This document shows positions 35,583 through 48,766 of a DNA stretch of 64,000 nucleotides, piece by piece. Position numbers and translations under genes: made by a program. This DNA is from Chytridium lagenaria (Eukaryota; Chytridiomycota; Chytridiomycetes; Chytridiales; Chytridiaceae). The notes under the pieces are model-generated. The model was not told where the DNA came from, searched no databases, and worked only from the letters and a program-made list of their open reading frames with translations. The stretch's first letter is position 1, and each line of letters opens with the position of its first letter. The stretch is taken from the NCBI GenBank assembly GCA_025449115.1, contig JAHLKC010000059.1, forward strand, positions 1 through 64,000. The letters run 5' to 3'.

Positions 35583-36410
35583 AGACGGGGGTTTTTTGTG
35601 GGTTACTCTACTTCTGCTGTTGAAGGATGGTATGAATGAAACGAAGTTGAGTTTTTTTTTGATCAATAACAAGGCGATTTGTAAAAACTTGACTAATATT
35701 GTTGTCATCAATGGTCCAATGACTGTGAGACCATGAAATTCGGACGTTCTCCTTTTTTGTCGCAAGAAAGTGAGAGTACGCAATGTAAGTATGCTGCTGC
35801 AGGGAGAAGATGAAGCTGAGAAGAAACGAAACAGAGAAGATGGGTGGGCGAGTAAGTGTGTGCTAAGGTAACTGAGAACGTGAGCAAGAGAAGGCCGTGT
35901 TATTCACCAATTACCCGCGCTTCTTCTCTTTCTCTAGTGGAGCCATCCAGCTTAGATTGTCTATTAAAATAGGTTTTCTTGTACTTTTGTGAGAGAAGAA
36001 GGCGCTTATCATAAATACATAACGCGAGGGATGGTTAAGGTGATCTGGATTGGTCACTTGCACATTTTCGTGGATCCATTTTTCGTGTTTTTTTCTGACG
36101 GGCGTCAAATTTTTGACAATTTTTCCGGGCCATTCGTGTGTAACACACCTTGTGCTGCGTACACGCAAGTCCGGAATTGCGGAAGATTGGATCGTGGGTC
36201 GGTGTGTTCGTGTGTGGCCGAGTTGGGCACTGACGTGGGAAAGAATGTCTGATGAGTTATTCCACCGAATGCCGTACAAAAGACGTTTTTGTAAAACGGA
36301 TTCGCTATTGCATCTCTGCTGTCGATTGCTGTTTATAAATCCAAGTTGAGAGCGTCCAGCCGGTGCAGTTTTACGCACTTTTTTGTATAGAATCAAGAGT
36401 GGATTATTCG
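35583..36410. other. Spacer between tandem ABC genes
   Basis: No gene supported. The last 100 bases carry the promoter of copy 2. Apart from that promoter segment I see no similarity to the region before copy 1. Confidence 0.5.
36334..36339 (+). promoter_or_regulatory. TATA box of second ABC gene
   Basis: TATAAA 77 bases before the ATG at 36411, in sequence related to the core promoter of copy 1. Confidence 0.6.
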
Positions 36411-39400
36411 ATGCCATCTGCAACCAACCTCTCAGCTGGTGACATCCAGTCAAGTCCAATATCGGTAGATGTTCAGAAGACCCCTGATATCAAAGACGTC
36501 TCTGATTCGTCCACTTCGTCGTCGACACTCAAGGATGGACAGGAAAAGAAGCCCAGCAAATCTGTTGAGGACAGAGGTGTCATCAATCCAAACATCTTGT
36601 CATGGGTCTTCCTTCAATGGCTGGACAGAACGATGTTGCTAGGCTACAAGCGTCCTTTGGAGATTGAGGTGAGCTGTTTGACAGGATTGTCGTCCGAACG
36701 CTTTCACAAATGCATCGCATTCCTCAATCTCTCGCTAACATCATATCATTCTAAAAGGACCTGCCGCTTCTGAACCCAAGAGACCAAACGGCAGTGCTTT
36801 CTCAACTCATAGTTCCGTACTGGGACAAATTACGACTGCACTTGAAAGACCCCAAAAACTTTAAGCAGCCCAATCTTTTCGGCTTTCTTGTTAGGTGAGC
36901 TTTTGGTCCTTTTTCTTCCTCAACTTCAAAGGCAGAAGGATATTTCACCTGGACTAACACTTGAAATAACAGGCGGTTCATCAGAAACTGGTTAATCGGG
37001 TTTCTCTGTTTTGGTGCTGCGATTGGCTGTCAGCTCACAGTTCCCACTTTTATCCAGCAAGTAAGTTCTTTTTTTTCTTTCCTTTTTTTTGGTTTTTTTA
37101 GTAAAATCTATGCATAAAATCATACATTAACATAATACCGCTACAGATTATTTATTATCTGCAACCCACCTACCCAAAAGAAAAGCTTCTTATTCAGAGT
37201 GGTGTTGGAATCGCCTTTGTTCTTCTCGGTCTTCAGCTTGCGTTTACACTCTTTGGGCAAACAACGTGGCAGATTAATCGTACCATCACCGTTAACCTTA
37301 AAACCGTCCTCATTGGTGCTGTTTACGAAAAGGTTGGTTTTTTTCGTAATGTCCGCATGATTCTTGTTTTCAGATTTTCTTACACACGCGTTTTCCGATT
37401 ACTAGAGTCTTCGACTTTCGAACGAGGCCAGCCAAAAGTTTACCCAGGGAAACATTTTGAACCTTATTAATGTTGACACTCAAACTGTAAGTATACAAAT
37501 GACTTCAAACCAAGTTAACCTCTAAATTTATCTCGTCGTTCAATGAAGATCGCCGAATTCCTTGTAGAGTCTCACACGGTTATTGTAACTCCGATCCAAG
37601 TTGCAGTTACTCTTTACTTGCTCTATGCGCTTTTGGGGTCTGCTCTTTGGGCTGCTCTTGGCGCACTCTTTGCTTCTCTTCTACTCCAAGTATGTATTCT
37701 CTACATCCTAACCTTTATCGCTTTATCGTACTAATTGTTTTTTTTATAGGCCTGCTCTTCAGTTTCATTGGTGGGTGCAAAAGAATCTTCTTAGCTCAAG
37801 TGATGCTCGTTAAAGCTTATCCGTGAAATGCTTTACGCTATGAAAGTCATAAAGTTCCGCGCTTGGGAGCCTATCTTTGAGACTCGCGTTGGAAATCTCA
37901 GGAACCAGCAGTTGAAGGCCCTCCGAAGCTTTAACATTATTCTGGTCCTTTTTGTCTGTTTGGCTCAATTGACACCGATCCTGATGCCTATTGTCGCCTT
38001 CATCGCTTATGCAAGAAACTTTTCTGAGGCCGGACTGGATCCCGCCATCATCTTCCCTGCATTGGCTCTTTTCCAAATTCTCATCTCCCCTATGTTTATC
38101 CTTCCCACAGTGTTCTCGTAAGTGAAAAATATTCTTTGTCTTCTCTGTGATAATAGCGTCTCTTTGGGTATTAAGTAGTCTTACTTGCCTATTCTCTTCC
38201 TTCGTATCAATATTTTTTTTTGAAATAGTGGCCTTATCCGTGCTATCGTGTCCTGGAATCGTATATCCGCCTTCCTCCGTGCAACGAGAACGAACCCATT
38301 TCTATCAAGACTCCTACTGACTCCAAAACTTCGGGTGACGAGACTTCTGCCGCGATTGAAGTTGTCAAGGGAACATTTCGCTGGGAACGCGTGGAAAGTA
38401 AAGAGAAAAAGGAAGTTGGCAAGGGGAAAGGGTCAAAGGATAGAAAGGAGGACGGGAAAGACGGTGTGAGTGAGGTGGCGGTGGAGGATTCCACGGTCGC
38501 TTCTGGTGAAACCGAGAAGAAATCCTTCTTTGGGAAGAAGAAGAAAGCGACCGTCACGGTGCTACCTCCTTTGGAACCTTTTATTAAAGATTTGACCTTT
38601 TCGATTCCGCGTGGAAAATTTACGATGATTGTTGGCCCTGTTGGTGGGTTTCTTCAACCGTTAACTTCGCATCTTTTGTCGATTGCGTTTTCTTCATTGT
38701 CTGAACCTTCTTCTTTATCAGGATCCGGCAAGTCCAGTCTTCTAACGCTATGATTGGTGAGATGACTCGTCTCGAGGGATCCGTCACATTCCATGGTCGA
38801 ATCGCCTACGTCCCGCAACAACCCTGGATCCTTACCGATACCGTCGAAGGAAATGTGATATTTGGGTCGAGTCGCGCTGTTGACAGCGAAAGACTTGCGG
38901 AGGCTGTTCGGGTGACTGCCCTTGGGCCTGATCTGGAGAGATTGCCTTTCGGTATTAAGACACAGATTGGCGAGAAGGGAGTTAACATTAGTGGCGGACA
39001 GAAGGCGAGAGTTTCTCTTGGTGAGCGTTTTCTCCTTTCTCTTATTTTCTTTCTCTTAATAACTCCCTTTTGACTTTTGAAACTTTAACATATTGTCTCT
39101 ATTCCTTGTTTAGCCCGTGCCGTTTACGATGATGCCGATATTTTTCTCTTGGTAAATGGGATTCATATTTGACTTTATGTGATTTTATTTTTTTCTATGA
39201 AGCACTGTGCTAAGATGTGTTGCTGTAGGACGACCCTATCTCTGCTCTCGATGCCCACGTCGGACAGACCGTTTTCCAAAACTGCATTTTGGGAGCCCTC
39301 AACGACAAAACCCGTGTACTCGTCACCCACCAACTCCATCTTCTCCCACAAGCCGATATCGTCATCGTCATGGATAATGGCTGTGTCGCGGAAATGGGAA

Positions 39401-41845
39401 CATACCAAAGTCTTATCGCCACTGAAGGAAGTCGTCTGTCGATTCTAATGAAAGACTACCAGCAACAGAACATGTCTGAAGATGGAACTACCTCTAAGGG
39501 ACACAACCAGGATTTAAGTGCTAACGGGAAGGAGGATGAGAAGAAGAATGGTGGTCAAGATGCCGCAAACGTGGTTAATTCCGATGAGGAGGATAAACTG
39601 TTTGAAGATGAAGATAGGACCAAAGGAACTTTAAAGAAACATGTTTGGCTTAGCTTTTACAACGCTGCCGGTGGAACTGTTATGGTTGTTGGGATTCTTG
39701 TGGCAGCTGTTCTTCAACAGAGTTTGGGCCTTACGACATCTCTTTGGTTGGCTTGGTGGTCGAGTGATCGATTCTCACTCTCGCAGACCACCTACCTTAC
39801 TTTCTACGGTATCCTTGGTGGATCTCAAGCCATTGCCATGAGTACGCATGCTTTCACTTTGAGTCTTTGTCAATTTAACTATCATTGTTGTCTACTAAAA
39901 ATTAACACCTTAAAAAGTCTTTTTGAATGGACTTGTTGTTCTTGCTGGGTTTCTCGCCAGTTTACATTACCACAAGGCCGTCATGAAGCGTTTGCTCCGT
40001 GCTCCTATCTCATTTTTTGAAAGTCAGGTGAGTGCATACGCTGTAATTAATCCCGTCGCTTTCTTTTCTTTTTACATTACTAAGTATCAACGTCCTTACT
40101 TCTAATTTTAGCCTATTGGTCGCATCCTAAACCGATTTTCCAAAGACATCGAAGCCATTGATCAGCAAATCTGGATTTTCTACTTTTTTGTCATCTTCTC
40201 CACGGGATCGTTGTTGGCGGCTACCGCTCTCATCGCCTACGTCGCCCCATACCTTCTATGTGAGACATACTTATAATTCTTCCCAAATCTAACTCACTTG
40301 TGCAGTCTTGGTCGCGCCTCTTCTAGTCGTATATTACTTCATTTTGCGCTTTTACCGAGCAACTATCCGCGAGGTCAAACGTCTTGATTCCAACGAACGA
40401 TCCCCTCTTTACGCGCATATTAGTGAGACACTCTCTGGTGTCTCCAGTGTCAGGGCGTTCAGGGTGGAGGATCAATTTATTGCTAAGCAGAGGAGGCTCC
40501 TTGATTTAAGCAACTCGCCGTCATACATATACTCTTGCACTTCGATTTGGTTATCAATTCGCATTGAGGTACTACCTAGGCTTATTTAGCTATAGTAGAT
40601 AAAAATAATCTAATATGTTTTAGATTATCGCTGGATTGATCATCTTCTCTCTTGGTCTTCTTGGGGTTACTTCCGCCATCAACCCTGCCCTTATTGGTCT
40701 CTCGCTCTCATACGCTTTAAATATTGTTGAAGACATTGGATTTCTTCTAAAGTCCATCGCTAACCTTGAGTCCGAGGTTGGTTTTTATGACCGTCTTTTT
40801 TTTGTGGGCTCTGACATCGTTTTGCAGATGAATGCGGTGGAACGTCTTGACACTTACGCGACCAGCTTACCACAGGAAGCCCCTGAGCAACTTCCTTCCG
40901 ACCCAAAGAAGGACGATTGGCCTCAAACTGGACGTATTGTGATTAGGAACCTCGAGGTCAGATATCCGAGTCGCCCTGATCATGCCGTCATCAAGGATCT
41001 TAACCTGGAGATTAATCCTGGCGAAAAAGTAAATAGCATCGCTTCTTCCATTTGCATGAGCCGTGTATTAAATATTGTCTCTTTCCCCAATCTAAGATCG
41101 GTGTTGTTGGAAGAACTGGTAGCGGCAAAAGTACTCTTCTCACCACCCTTTTCCGTCTGGTCGAACCTCATTCCGGCACAATCGAAATTGACGGCCAAAA
41201 CATTGAAAAGCTAGGACTCTCCCTTCTTCGCTCAAGTATTGGTATCATCACCCAAGAGCCTGTTCTCTTTTCTGGCACCATCCGCTCAAACCTTGACGTT
41301 GAAGGACTGTACCAGGATAACGAGATTTGGGATGTCCTTGAAATGATTGGAATGAAGACTTACGTGTCGCTGCTCTTTGGGAAGCTTGACGATCCTGTTA
41401 GCGAGAATGGAGAGAACCTTTCTGTGGGACAGAGACAGCTTATCTGCCTGGGGCGTGCCATGTGAGTTTTCATTAAATGTTGTTGCTTTTCCGCATTATG
41501 ACCGTAGACCAGAAACTAACCAGAAATCTTCTATCACAGTTTGTATCGCTCCCGTATTCTTCTCCTCGATGAAGCCACCGCATCCGTAGACCAGGCTGCT
41601 GACACCCTCATCCAACAATCCATCCAGACTCACTTCAAGTCTGCAACTGTCATCTCCATTGCTCATCGCTTGAACACCGTTGTGGGTCTTGACCGCGTTT
41701 TAGTGCTTCAAGACGGTGAAAAGGTGGAATTTGACGCGCCTGGAAAACTTCTCAACGACGAAAACAGCGCGTTTGGAGACTCGCACAGGTCACTGGAGAG
41801 GGCAACTTGCAACTGCTCAAGGACATTGCAGCGAAAAAGGTGTAA
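36411..41845 (+). CDS. ABCC-type full ABC transporter, copy 2 (YOR1-like)
   Basis: Tandem paralogue of the preceding gene, same direction, with the same domain order and introns in matching positions. ATG at 36411 ([15 protein letters not shown]) aligns with the start of copy 1. The N-terminal half and the region 39850-40600 have clearly diverged from copy 1, while NBD1 to the linker (about 38800-39800) and the NBD2 region (about 40625-41460 and 41541-41790) are nearly identical, introns included. Motifs are intact: [56 protein letters not shown]. Frame breaks by single bases: near 37770-37812, one T missing at about 38743, TTT for TTTT at 41772. In the corrected frame it ends AAKKV-TAA at 41845. 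Confidence 0.9.
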
Positions 41846-42153
41846 CGAAGATGATGTGAACAATAATAAAGACAGATTCTCATGTTTTATTCGGCTTTAA
41901 ATGTGAGTTGATTGAATTGTAAAGGAGGCGGGTTATATGCCCGGAATCAAAGATCGAATGAAACTCAAACAATGCAAAACAATAAGAGTACCCAAAGTAA
42001 ACATGGTGCAGGGTGAAGGGAAACCTGATGACCTTAAGAATTATGGGGTGGAGAAATGGGTCGGCAAGTGACAGCAAGCCCAAAACAAAACAGAAAGGCA
42101 CGCGAGCAAGATAGAAGATTATTAATAGCTGCATATGTGACCCAAAGCGCACT

Positions 42154-45100
42154 TTACTTCCGCTTTCCAAACCATCCACGTTTCTTCTCCTCTTTTTCTG
42201 GCGGAGCCTCTGCCTTTGATGCTGACTGGCTGGGACGGTCGGAAACTGACATTTTTTCCATATCCCTACGGATGTCATCCCGACTGGAATGCCCATTCCC
42301 CCGAGTGTCTTCACGGTAGGAATTGTCAATATTAGATCGCGATGAGGAGGGAGATTCCTGGCGGTACTCGGAGCGGTAAGCAGGTCCTCGAACCTCGCCA
42401 CGCGAATCGTGACGCTGGTGCGGCTGCTGAGCATGGTCCCGACGACTGTCATGAGGAGGGCCAGATTCTCGCCCGTTTCGGTAATTATCCGAAATTTCAC
42501 CTCGAGAGTTTTGGCGGCTCTCCAAACGCTCACGAGAAGCATTACGATCTACAGGAGCTGCACCATAGCGATCGCTTTGTATCGCGGGATAGTCTCGGTA
42601 TTTCGGCCCACCCTGAGGCTGCTGCGGAGGAGCAGATCGGTCATCTGGGAGCGAGTTGCATGCGGTGATCCTCCATTTCGCGGGGAGTTATTAGAGCTAC
42701 TACTGCGGCTCGCCGGTGGTGATTGCTGTGGTTCGGGAATGACATAAGGGAATTTCGATGGGAGAGGTGGTCCAGTCCGATGCAGGGTCTTCAAGAGATC
42801 CACAAAAGTATGAGGGGTGTGAATTTGAGTAGAGCCTAAAACATTGTCAAAATCAAAACAGCTAGGGTCACTGCACCTATAAATATTTCACGGCCTAATT
42901 CCCTTAGTACTTCATGGCAAGATCTCAATTCCGAGTATGTAACGCCGCCCATCATGAAAACTATGATTCTGGGCCCATTTCTCCGAAGCTCATCGGATGT
43001 TGGCATAGGCGCAAATGTGGCAGATTGAGTAAGTGATGCGGTCGAGGAGTTGGTTTTAACATCAGAGCGATCGCTGACACCAGAGGCTGCAGTCGGTTTG
43101 CGCGTTGCCCACGAAGGTTTTGTCCGCGGCACTCCGGCACCCTGGCCAGATGCATCCGCGACGTAGTTGTAGTTTGCCGGATTGTTCGATCGCGTGACCG
43201 AGGGGCTGCTGGAAATAACTGCACGGGGAGGTTCCTTAATCCAAGTAAAAACGGTTTCATCTATTGTGTTTTTGCTTGATCCTAATGACACCGATTTAGA
43301 GTCGAAGTCATGAGAAAAGGCTATATATACTAACCTCAATGATATGCTTCAAAACGGGTATGTATCTGCTAGTGTCAAACTTCGCTTCCACCTTTTTCCG
43401 GGTGGTTCGAAGATGCGATACAGCGTAAGGATTCTTCACATCCGCACGACGTTTCTCAAGACTTGCTGATAGCCGAACACCCAAGGTAGACAGGTTCGTT
43501 ATTGCCTGAACCTCTTCCAGAGTCAAGCGGGCAGCATCAAACAGCTTCTGCCTATCACTATCCGTGAGTCCGTCCTGCGATATGATGTAAAGCATCAAAA
43601 GGCGGACTTTATCCGAATGACTAAACGATGGAGGCAAAGAGATAAGAATAAGGCAAGGTCAGCATAATTCAATGCCAGCGTCACTCAAATTAGCATACCA
43701 TATCTTATTGCTTGAAAGAAGACCTTGTACATCCACTCCAACCATCTTCGCTGGTTTTCCTTCTGCAGTTTCGCTAGTGGCCAAATCCTTGTGATATTTT
43801 GTTGATTTTGGCGGGAGTGGGGGAGATAGAGGGTAATATGGGGCAAGGGGAATTCATTATCAGTCAGTACTATTGATGATATATGCGAGGCAAATGATAT
43901 TGTAAATTGAGGCAGACCTGTTCTGTCGAAGTCAATTCTTTCAACCCATAGGCTTCAAAAACTTTTTGGAAGTTTTCGCAAATTGATGTATGAATGGAAA
44001 ACTTTACTTATTAGCACAATTATTTAACCGCAATTGAACCTTCGACTTCATTTCTTGATACATAGGCATTGCAGACATGACATCTCTCATTCTGGCTATT
44101 TGATCTACTGATGACCCGCTGAATAAAGTAAGAATACATACACACTCTTGCGTGAACAAGTAAATGCCTTACCCATCTTGCGCTTGCTCATATTGCGCAG
44201 CTTTATTCTCTTCCTTAAAACGCTTTACGGATGTAGCCAAAAAATCCAAAACATCGGCAATATGATTGTATCGTTGACTCAACTATATCAGGATCAGAAT
44301 GTCATAAATACTAAAATCACCAACGAAAAAAGGATCCGACTCATCCAGAACAGCGTACTTTCCGTCTTTCTGCCTAAGATGTGTGAGCTAAGATGCATTT
44401 ACGATGTTATAGATAACATACATAATTTTTTGTCCGTCTTCAAGAAGGAACAAGTCGTTAATAAGAGCCTGATAGGTGAATTCGTGTAGTAGAGGGGTGA
44501 TCATATCCACCCCTCGGTCAACAACGAGTAGAATCGCCCTAGGGTAATGCGACTGAGGTGGGAAACTTTTGTCAATGCGACAAAGGTTATCCAGCTCAGA
44601 TTGAACCATGCCAGCCAACTTTCCGGCAAGCTTCTCCTGCGTCGATACAGCAACAGCGGCATTCGGTGGGTTGTAGTACCGTATATACGGGTACTCTCCT
44701 AAAGTGGCAAGAACGGAGACAAGGCGCTTAGCGACTGGTTCGAGTTCGTAGTTTAAAAGCGATGCTGTTGGTGCGTTCAAAGCAGCAGAAAATGATAGTG
44801 GAAGATCTACAGAAAAAACCTGGTTTTCGGCGGCTATACAAGGGTTAACTTTATTATTACAAGAAAGTCATCAAACCAATAAATTCCACATTTAGTTCCT
44901 TCAGATTTTTGACCTTGTTCATCAATGGAGTGCTTCGCTGTATTTTCTGAAAGAGGGAGTCGGGAAGCCCTGCAATATTTAAAGATATAATTAACTGAAG
45001 ATCAGAAGATCAGATTCTCGTCCCCACCTGAAATAAAGTATAGATGTGCTGCTGCATATGGCGGCTTTCCTCGCGCGTAGTCCGCAATCAGCATATCAAT

Positions 45101-45423
45101 ACTTTCCGGTTGAGGATTCAAAAGGTAGATTGCTTCCAGGTCTGGAAAGGGTTGTCGACGATTCGCTATTTGTTCCACAACTTCACTGTTATCAAAGAAC
45201 AAGAGAGCTGCCTTACTAAACACATTCTGATCCGTCATGTCGTCCATCTTGCAAACCGTGGTTACCACTTTAAGCGTCACCGTGTCCAATATGAGAGCTT
45301 TCCACTTTGTTCCATTCGCGGGGGACACATCCTGAATTACTTCCCGAATGATCCCTCAAAAAGGTTGGCATTACTTTATCACCATCTCTTACGGTTCTTC
45401 AAGATATCCTTCAAAGACGCCAT
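42154..45423 (-). CDS. Sec1/Munc18 family protein (exocytic Sec1-like)
   Basis: SM proteins clasp syntaxin-type SNAREs and promote vesicle fusion; this one is closest in layout to Sec1. ATG at 45423 opens a short exon (MASLKDILKN), then a 38-nt intron. Family landmarks: KWKALILDTVTLKVV and PDLEAIYLLNP (domain 1, near 45110-45310); PRAILLVVDRGVDMITPLLHE with TYQAL (near 44460-44545); RYNHIADVLDF (near 44250); DKVRLLMLYIISQDGL (near 43590); and PRIIVFMMGGVTYSE (near 42925-42970), the conserved C-terminal strand. A Ser/Pro/Arg-rich tail of about 200 residues ends with WFGKRK. Fungal Sec1 proteins also have long C-terminal tails. One frame break near 42640 within the tail. At least seven introns. 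Ends TAA. Confidence 0.85.
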
Positions 45424-45575
45424 GATCACGGCAGTGTGAGGTCAAAGGGAATGGTTCGAGTTGCTCGATGGAAGCCTTCAAATTTTTTCAAGTCACCCGA
45501 TGCACACTGACAACTTTACTCGGTTGTAAATGGAGGCATTCTGTTTTATTTACATGCATGTCATAAGCCTTTCAT

Positions 45576-48181
45576 CTACTCTAATGAGTAATACTTATTT
45601 AAGAGAAAATCTAGGTGCGGAGTTTCTGCCATTGCAGCAGTCACATTCGCAGGCAGAAGAATGCCTGGGCCGCTTTGGAGATCATGTAAATTTCCGTGCC
45701 GCATACGATGTCGGAAGGACGCGACACTCTTTGTGAGAATTTCTTTAATGAATATTCGAATGATCTGCGCGATGTTAATAATACATCCAAACATTACTTG
45801 ATTACCTGATAGAAAAGCATCGCAAGGCCATCCGCGGAATCGTCATGAAGGCAGGATAGACTTCGTTTTCCTTGTGGAACTCTAGCTCTGGAAGGAAGAG
45901 AGAGGGTATGTTGAAAGACGAGATACAATCCAAAATCCATATCCGAGAATTTTGCGGAACATTTTCGAGCTTCAATGTCCAAAGAGAAAGACCACAGTCA
46001 TGTTTTTTGAAAATTGGGAAGCTGTTAGCATTGGATTGCAAATTGCATTGTCGGAGGACCGATTTAAAAGAGGTGCAACTTGTGAAAGGGGTGGATTGTA
46101 AGGTGGCTAGGGCTTTTTTACAATCCATGAATGACCGTGTTTGGCACGTATCTTCATAGAGCCCGCAAAATTTGCAAAAAACGGGAGTAGCCTCTTAAGA
46201 TTCTCCGTAAGATTCAATAAACATGTTTAACATACTCTGAGTCCGTGTGGTCTCGACAACTGGCGTGAAGCCCAACGCCTTGCACCAGGCCATAATCTCT
46301 AGCTCGCTGACTCCGCTTTCTGGGACCAATTTCTCTATCTCTTGTGATAAAAACTGTGCTCTTTGAAACTAAAAATAATGAGTATAGGAAAACACACAAT
46401 TTGTAACCTCGGATGTTTTTCTCGCCATTTCATTCCAAGACTTGAATTCTTGAAATGAGGAGGCAACAGGATATGGAGCGCGTGCACAGTAGTCCAGATC
46501 ATCCGATATCATTGGATACTCAGGCAGTAAACGTCTCAAGGAATTTATAATATTCTCCTTATTTAATCCTGACGATTCAACTTCTTTTTGCAAAACCTTT
46601 TGAGTCTTTTTAACTTCCCCCAATCTTTTAAAGGTAAGACATCGGCCTAAAAAGTAAGAACTAAACTACTCACTTTGTTCTCGTCAAGCCAAACTCCGTC
46701 TTTCTATCAAGCTCGATATCCATCCAAGCTTCGCCACCAAGAACGTGGCTGCCCGTAAGAAACCGATCCAGCTTCCAAATGAGGACGATTAATATTCAAA
46801 TTAGTTGATTGGAAAGTCAAGGAGAAAATAGAAGAAATAGTCACCTTCAACGTATAAATAATATCGACAGGCTTATTGATATAATCAAGAAAATATAGTC
46901 GTATCCGAATGGGAAATTCACCCCATCCATACCTTATTAGTTGAAATGGAGGTTCAGCAACTGTAACAACGTCAAAAGGCTTGTAGTCCGAATGCAGAAA
47001 AAATTCGACTTTGTCAACAAAAATTGACAGATCCGGATTCTATTCAATGTCAAGCGGGTTATAATTTTTCACAAATACCGAAGGCGGTCCTTGAAGGTAG
47101 ACAATCCACATAAATTCATCTCTTCCTGAAATCTTCGATTCTTTGCCAATTTTAAACAATTGATACCGAACAGAATCTACCAGAAATGATGTATCTTGAG
47201 GTATTTCCGACAACGATTCTGCGTTTGACATGAAATCTTGAGCCGGAAGAGGCTCCGTTATGTCTACTTTGATTAATTATTCGTTTTCATCACGCTTACA
47301 GTACAGTGTTATTATCAGTACCGATTCCCAACTCCTGCGCTGATCTCGCAACCGCGCTGTCATCATCAACTACGAAAACAAAGCGTTCATCCTTTTCGCT
47401 CGTTCCAATAGTCAATACTGGTAGGTCCACATATTCTTCGGTGGAACCAATATCAATTTCTCCATCATCAAAACTTTGATGGACGACTAAAGTATTAGTT
47501 TGGAGCTAGATTGGGCTGGTTTACTTTCATCACTACTCCTGGCTCGGGTCTGAATGTAGAAAATGTAAACAACAAAATATTCAACTCAAACTTATCGTAA
47601 CATACCTCGTAAAAGCAGTTGGCCTCATATCTTTCTTAGATAAAGAGTCCCATTTCTTGTCCTTGAAAATAGGTTAGAAACATTCTTCAGTCCCTTTGTA
47701 CCATGATAACGCCATGAAGTCGCGTAGCCATCATATGAGTTGAAAATACACGACCGTGCTTTATACGGCAGTGGTTCACAAAACCTTGAAGATTTGCAAA
47801 GTCTGAGCGAATGCAGTCTGGGCATATCATTCTGTCATAATTAACGAAGTATAGCTGCATCATTAAGTACTTGACCAATATGCCGTCGTCTCTCATCACA
47901 ATTAAGGCACTGGAATCTGGCATATCTACGTCCATGTCATCGTCGCTGTTCTTTGAAGAAGCTTTGTCCGGTTGCAAAGGTGTGAGTGACTCTATCGAGA
48001 TGTTCTCCGTAACCACTGATGGTCCAGATTCCACATGAATATCATATTTTTTCAGAATTGCTTCTCCCTTTTGTATTTCTAGAAGAATAGACCGCTTTTC
48101 CCGTTCTTTTAATATCAGCTCGGCCTCAAAGTGAGTCTGAAGCGTCTCCTTCAAAAACATCAGATTGTCAACCTTCTGCAT
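45576..48181 (-). CDS. YEATS-domain protein with C2H2-like finger
   Basis: YEATS domains read acylated histone lysines in chromatin complexes. The N-terminal part (MQKVDNLMFLKETLQTHF, ATG at 48181) is a coiled coil, followed by an acidic linker and a finger CPDC-x13-HCRIKH near 47765-47830. After two introns comes the YEATS domain (about 46690-47230): FMWIVYLQGPPSVF, VDKVEFFLHSDYKPFDVV and GWGEFPIRIRLYF match the family's beta-sandwich. A C-terminal region (QKEVESSGLNKENI..., then exons to 45576) is conserved-looking but broken, so its exon order is uncertain; the end could be TAA at 45802 or TAG at 45576. The order finger then YEATS differs from Yaf9/Taf14 and is nearer to YEATS2/ATAC-like proteins. 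It lies 150 bases upstream of Sec1 on the same strand. Confidence 0.7.
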
Positions 48182-48253
48182 GCGAAGTCCCAACAAACGG
48201 ACCAAGATTGGGTTTGCAACAAAACCTCTAGCCCAGCACTCAAATTACTGTAG

Positions 48254-48664
48254 ATATTAGGCCTCCCTTTTGGTGGCAAAGATTCGGTGGCAAGAGCTTT
48301 GGTGGATAAGGTGACCGACTGCATAATCTATTCCGTCTATCCACCAGATGGTAATGTCAATGCGGACTTTCTGGTCTTTGTCGTAGACACGGCATCAGAC
48401 AAATGTTTTGAACATATGAAAGATGCTCTGGACGCTACAAGTGTGGAATATTTTTTGGGAAGAAGCTGTGTTCTTGCATTAAAAGGTATGTTTTAATAAC
48501 ACCATTCTGGCTAACATTTCTGATTTAAAGATGACCACAAGGACCACGGAAAACAAGTCAATGCAATAACATCTTACGTCGAAGGCATTTCTGATATACC
48601 CATACTTTCGACAGATCTGAAGGTAGATAAAGGAAATAGAAGTTTGATTGATTTGAAAGGTTGA
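48254..48664 (+). CDS. CENP-M-like kinetochore protein (5' exon unresolved)
   Basis: CENP-M is a small-GTPase-like, nucleotide-free subunit of the inner kinetochore CCAN (CENP-H/I/K/M). Two exons are clear: 48254-48485 and 48531-48664, with intron GTATGT, CTAAC branch and TTAAAG acceptor. The core DFLVFVVDTASDKCFEHM, SVEYFLGRSCVLAL and SDIPILSTDLKVDKG aligns well by eye with vertebrate CENP-M (strand DLIVFVV, helix, then FLGKVCFLA, then LLYCDLEV). ILGLPFGGKDSVARAL matches the first strand and P-loop-like turn, again without a proper GxxxxGKS motif. An in-frame TAG at 48251-48253 precedes ILGL; it is either an intron acceptor (CTGTAG) or an error, so the first 20 or so residues are missing. 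The gene is head-to-head with the YEATS gene with little or no spacer. Confidence 0.65.
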
Positions 48665-48766
48665 TGCGAATACGACTATTATGTACATAAGACAATTGGC
48701 ATATATGTGCTCTAGCAAGTTTGAGCATACTTTTCCCACAACACTGGGTTCATTAAAGTACTAAAA

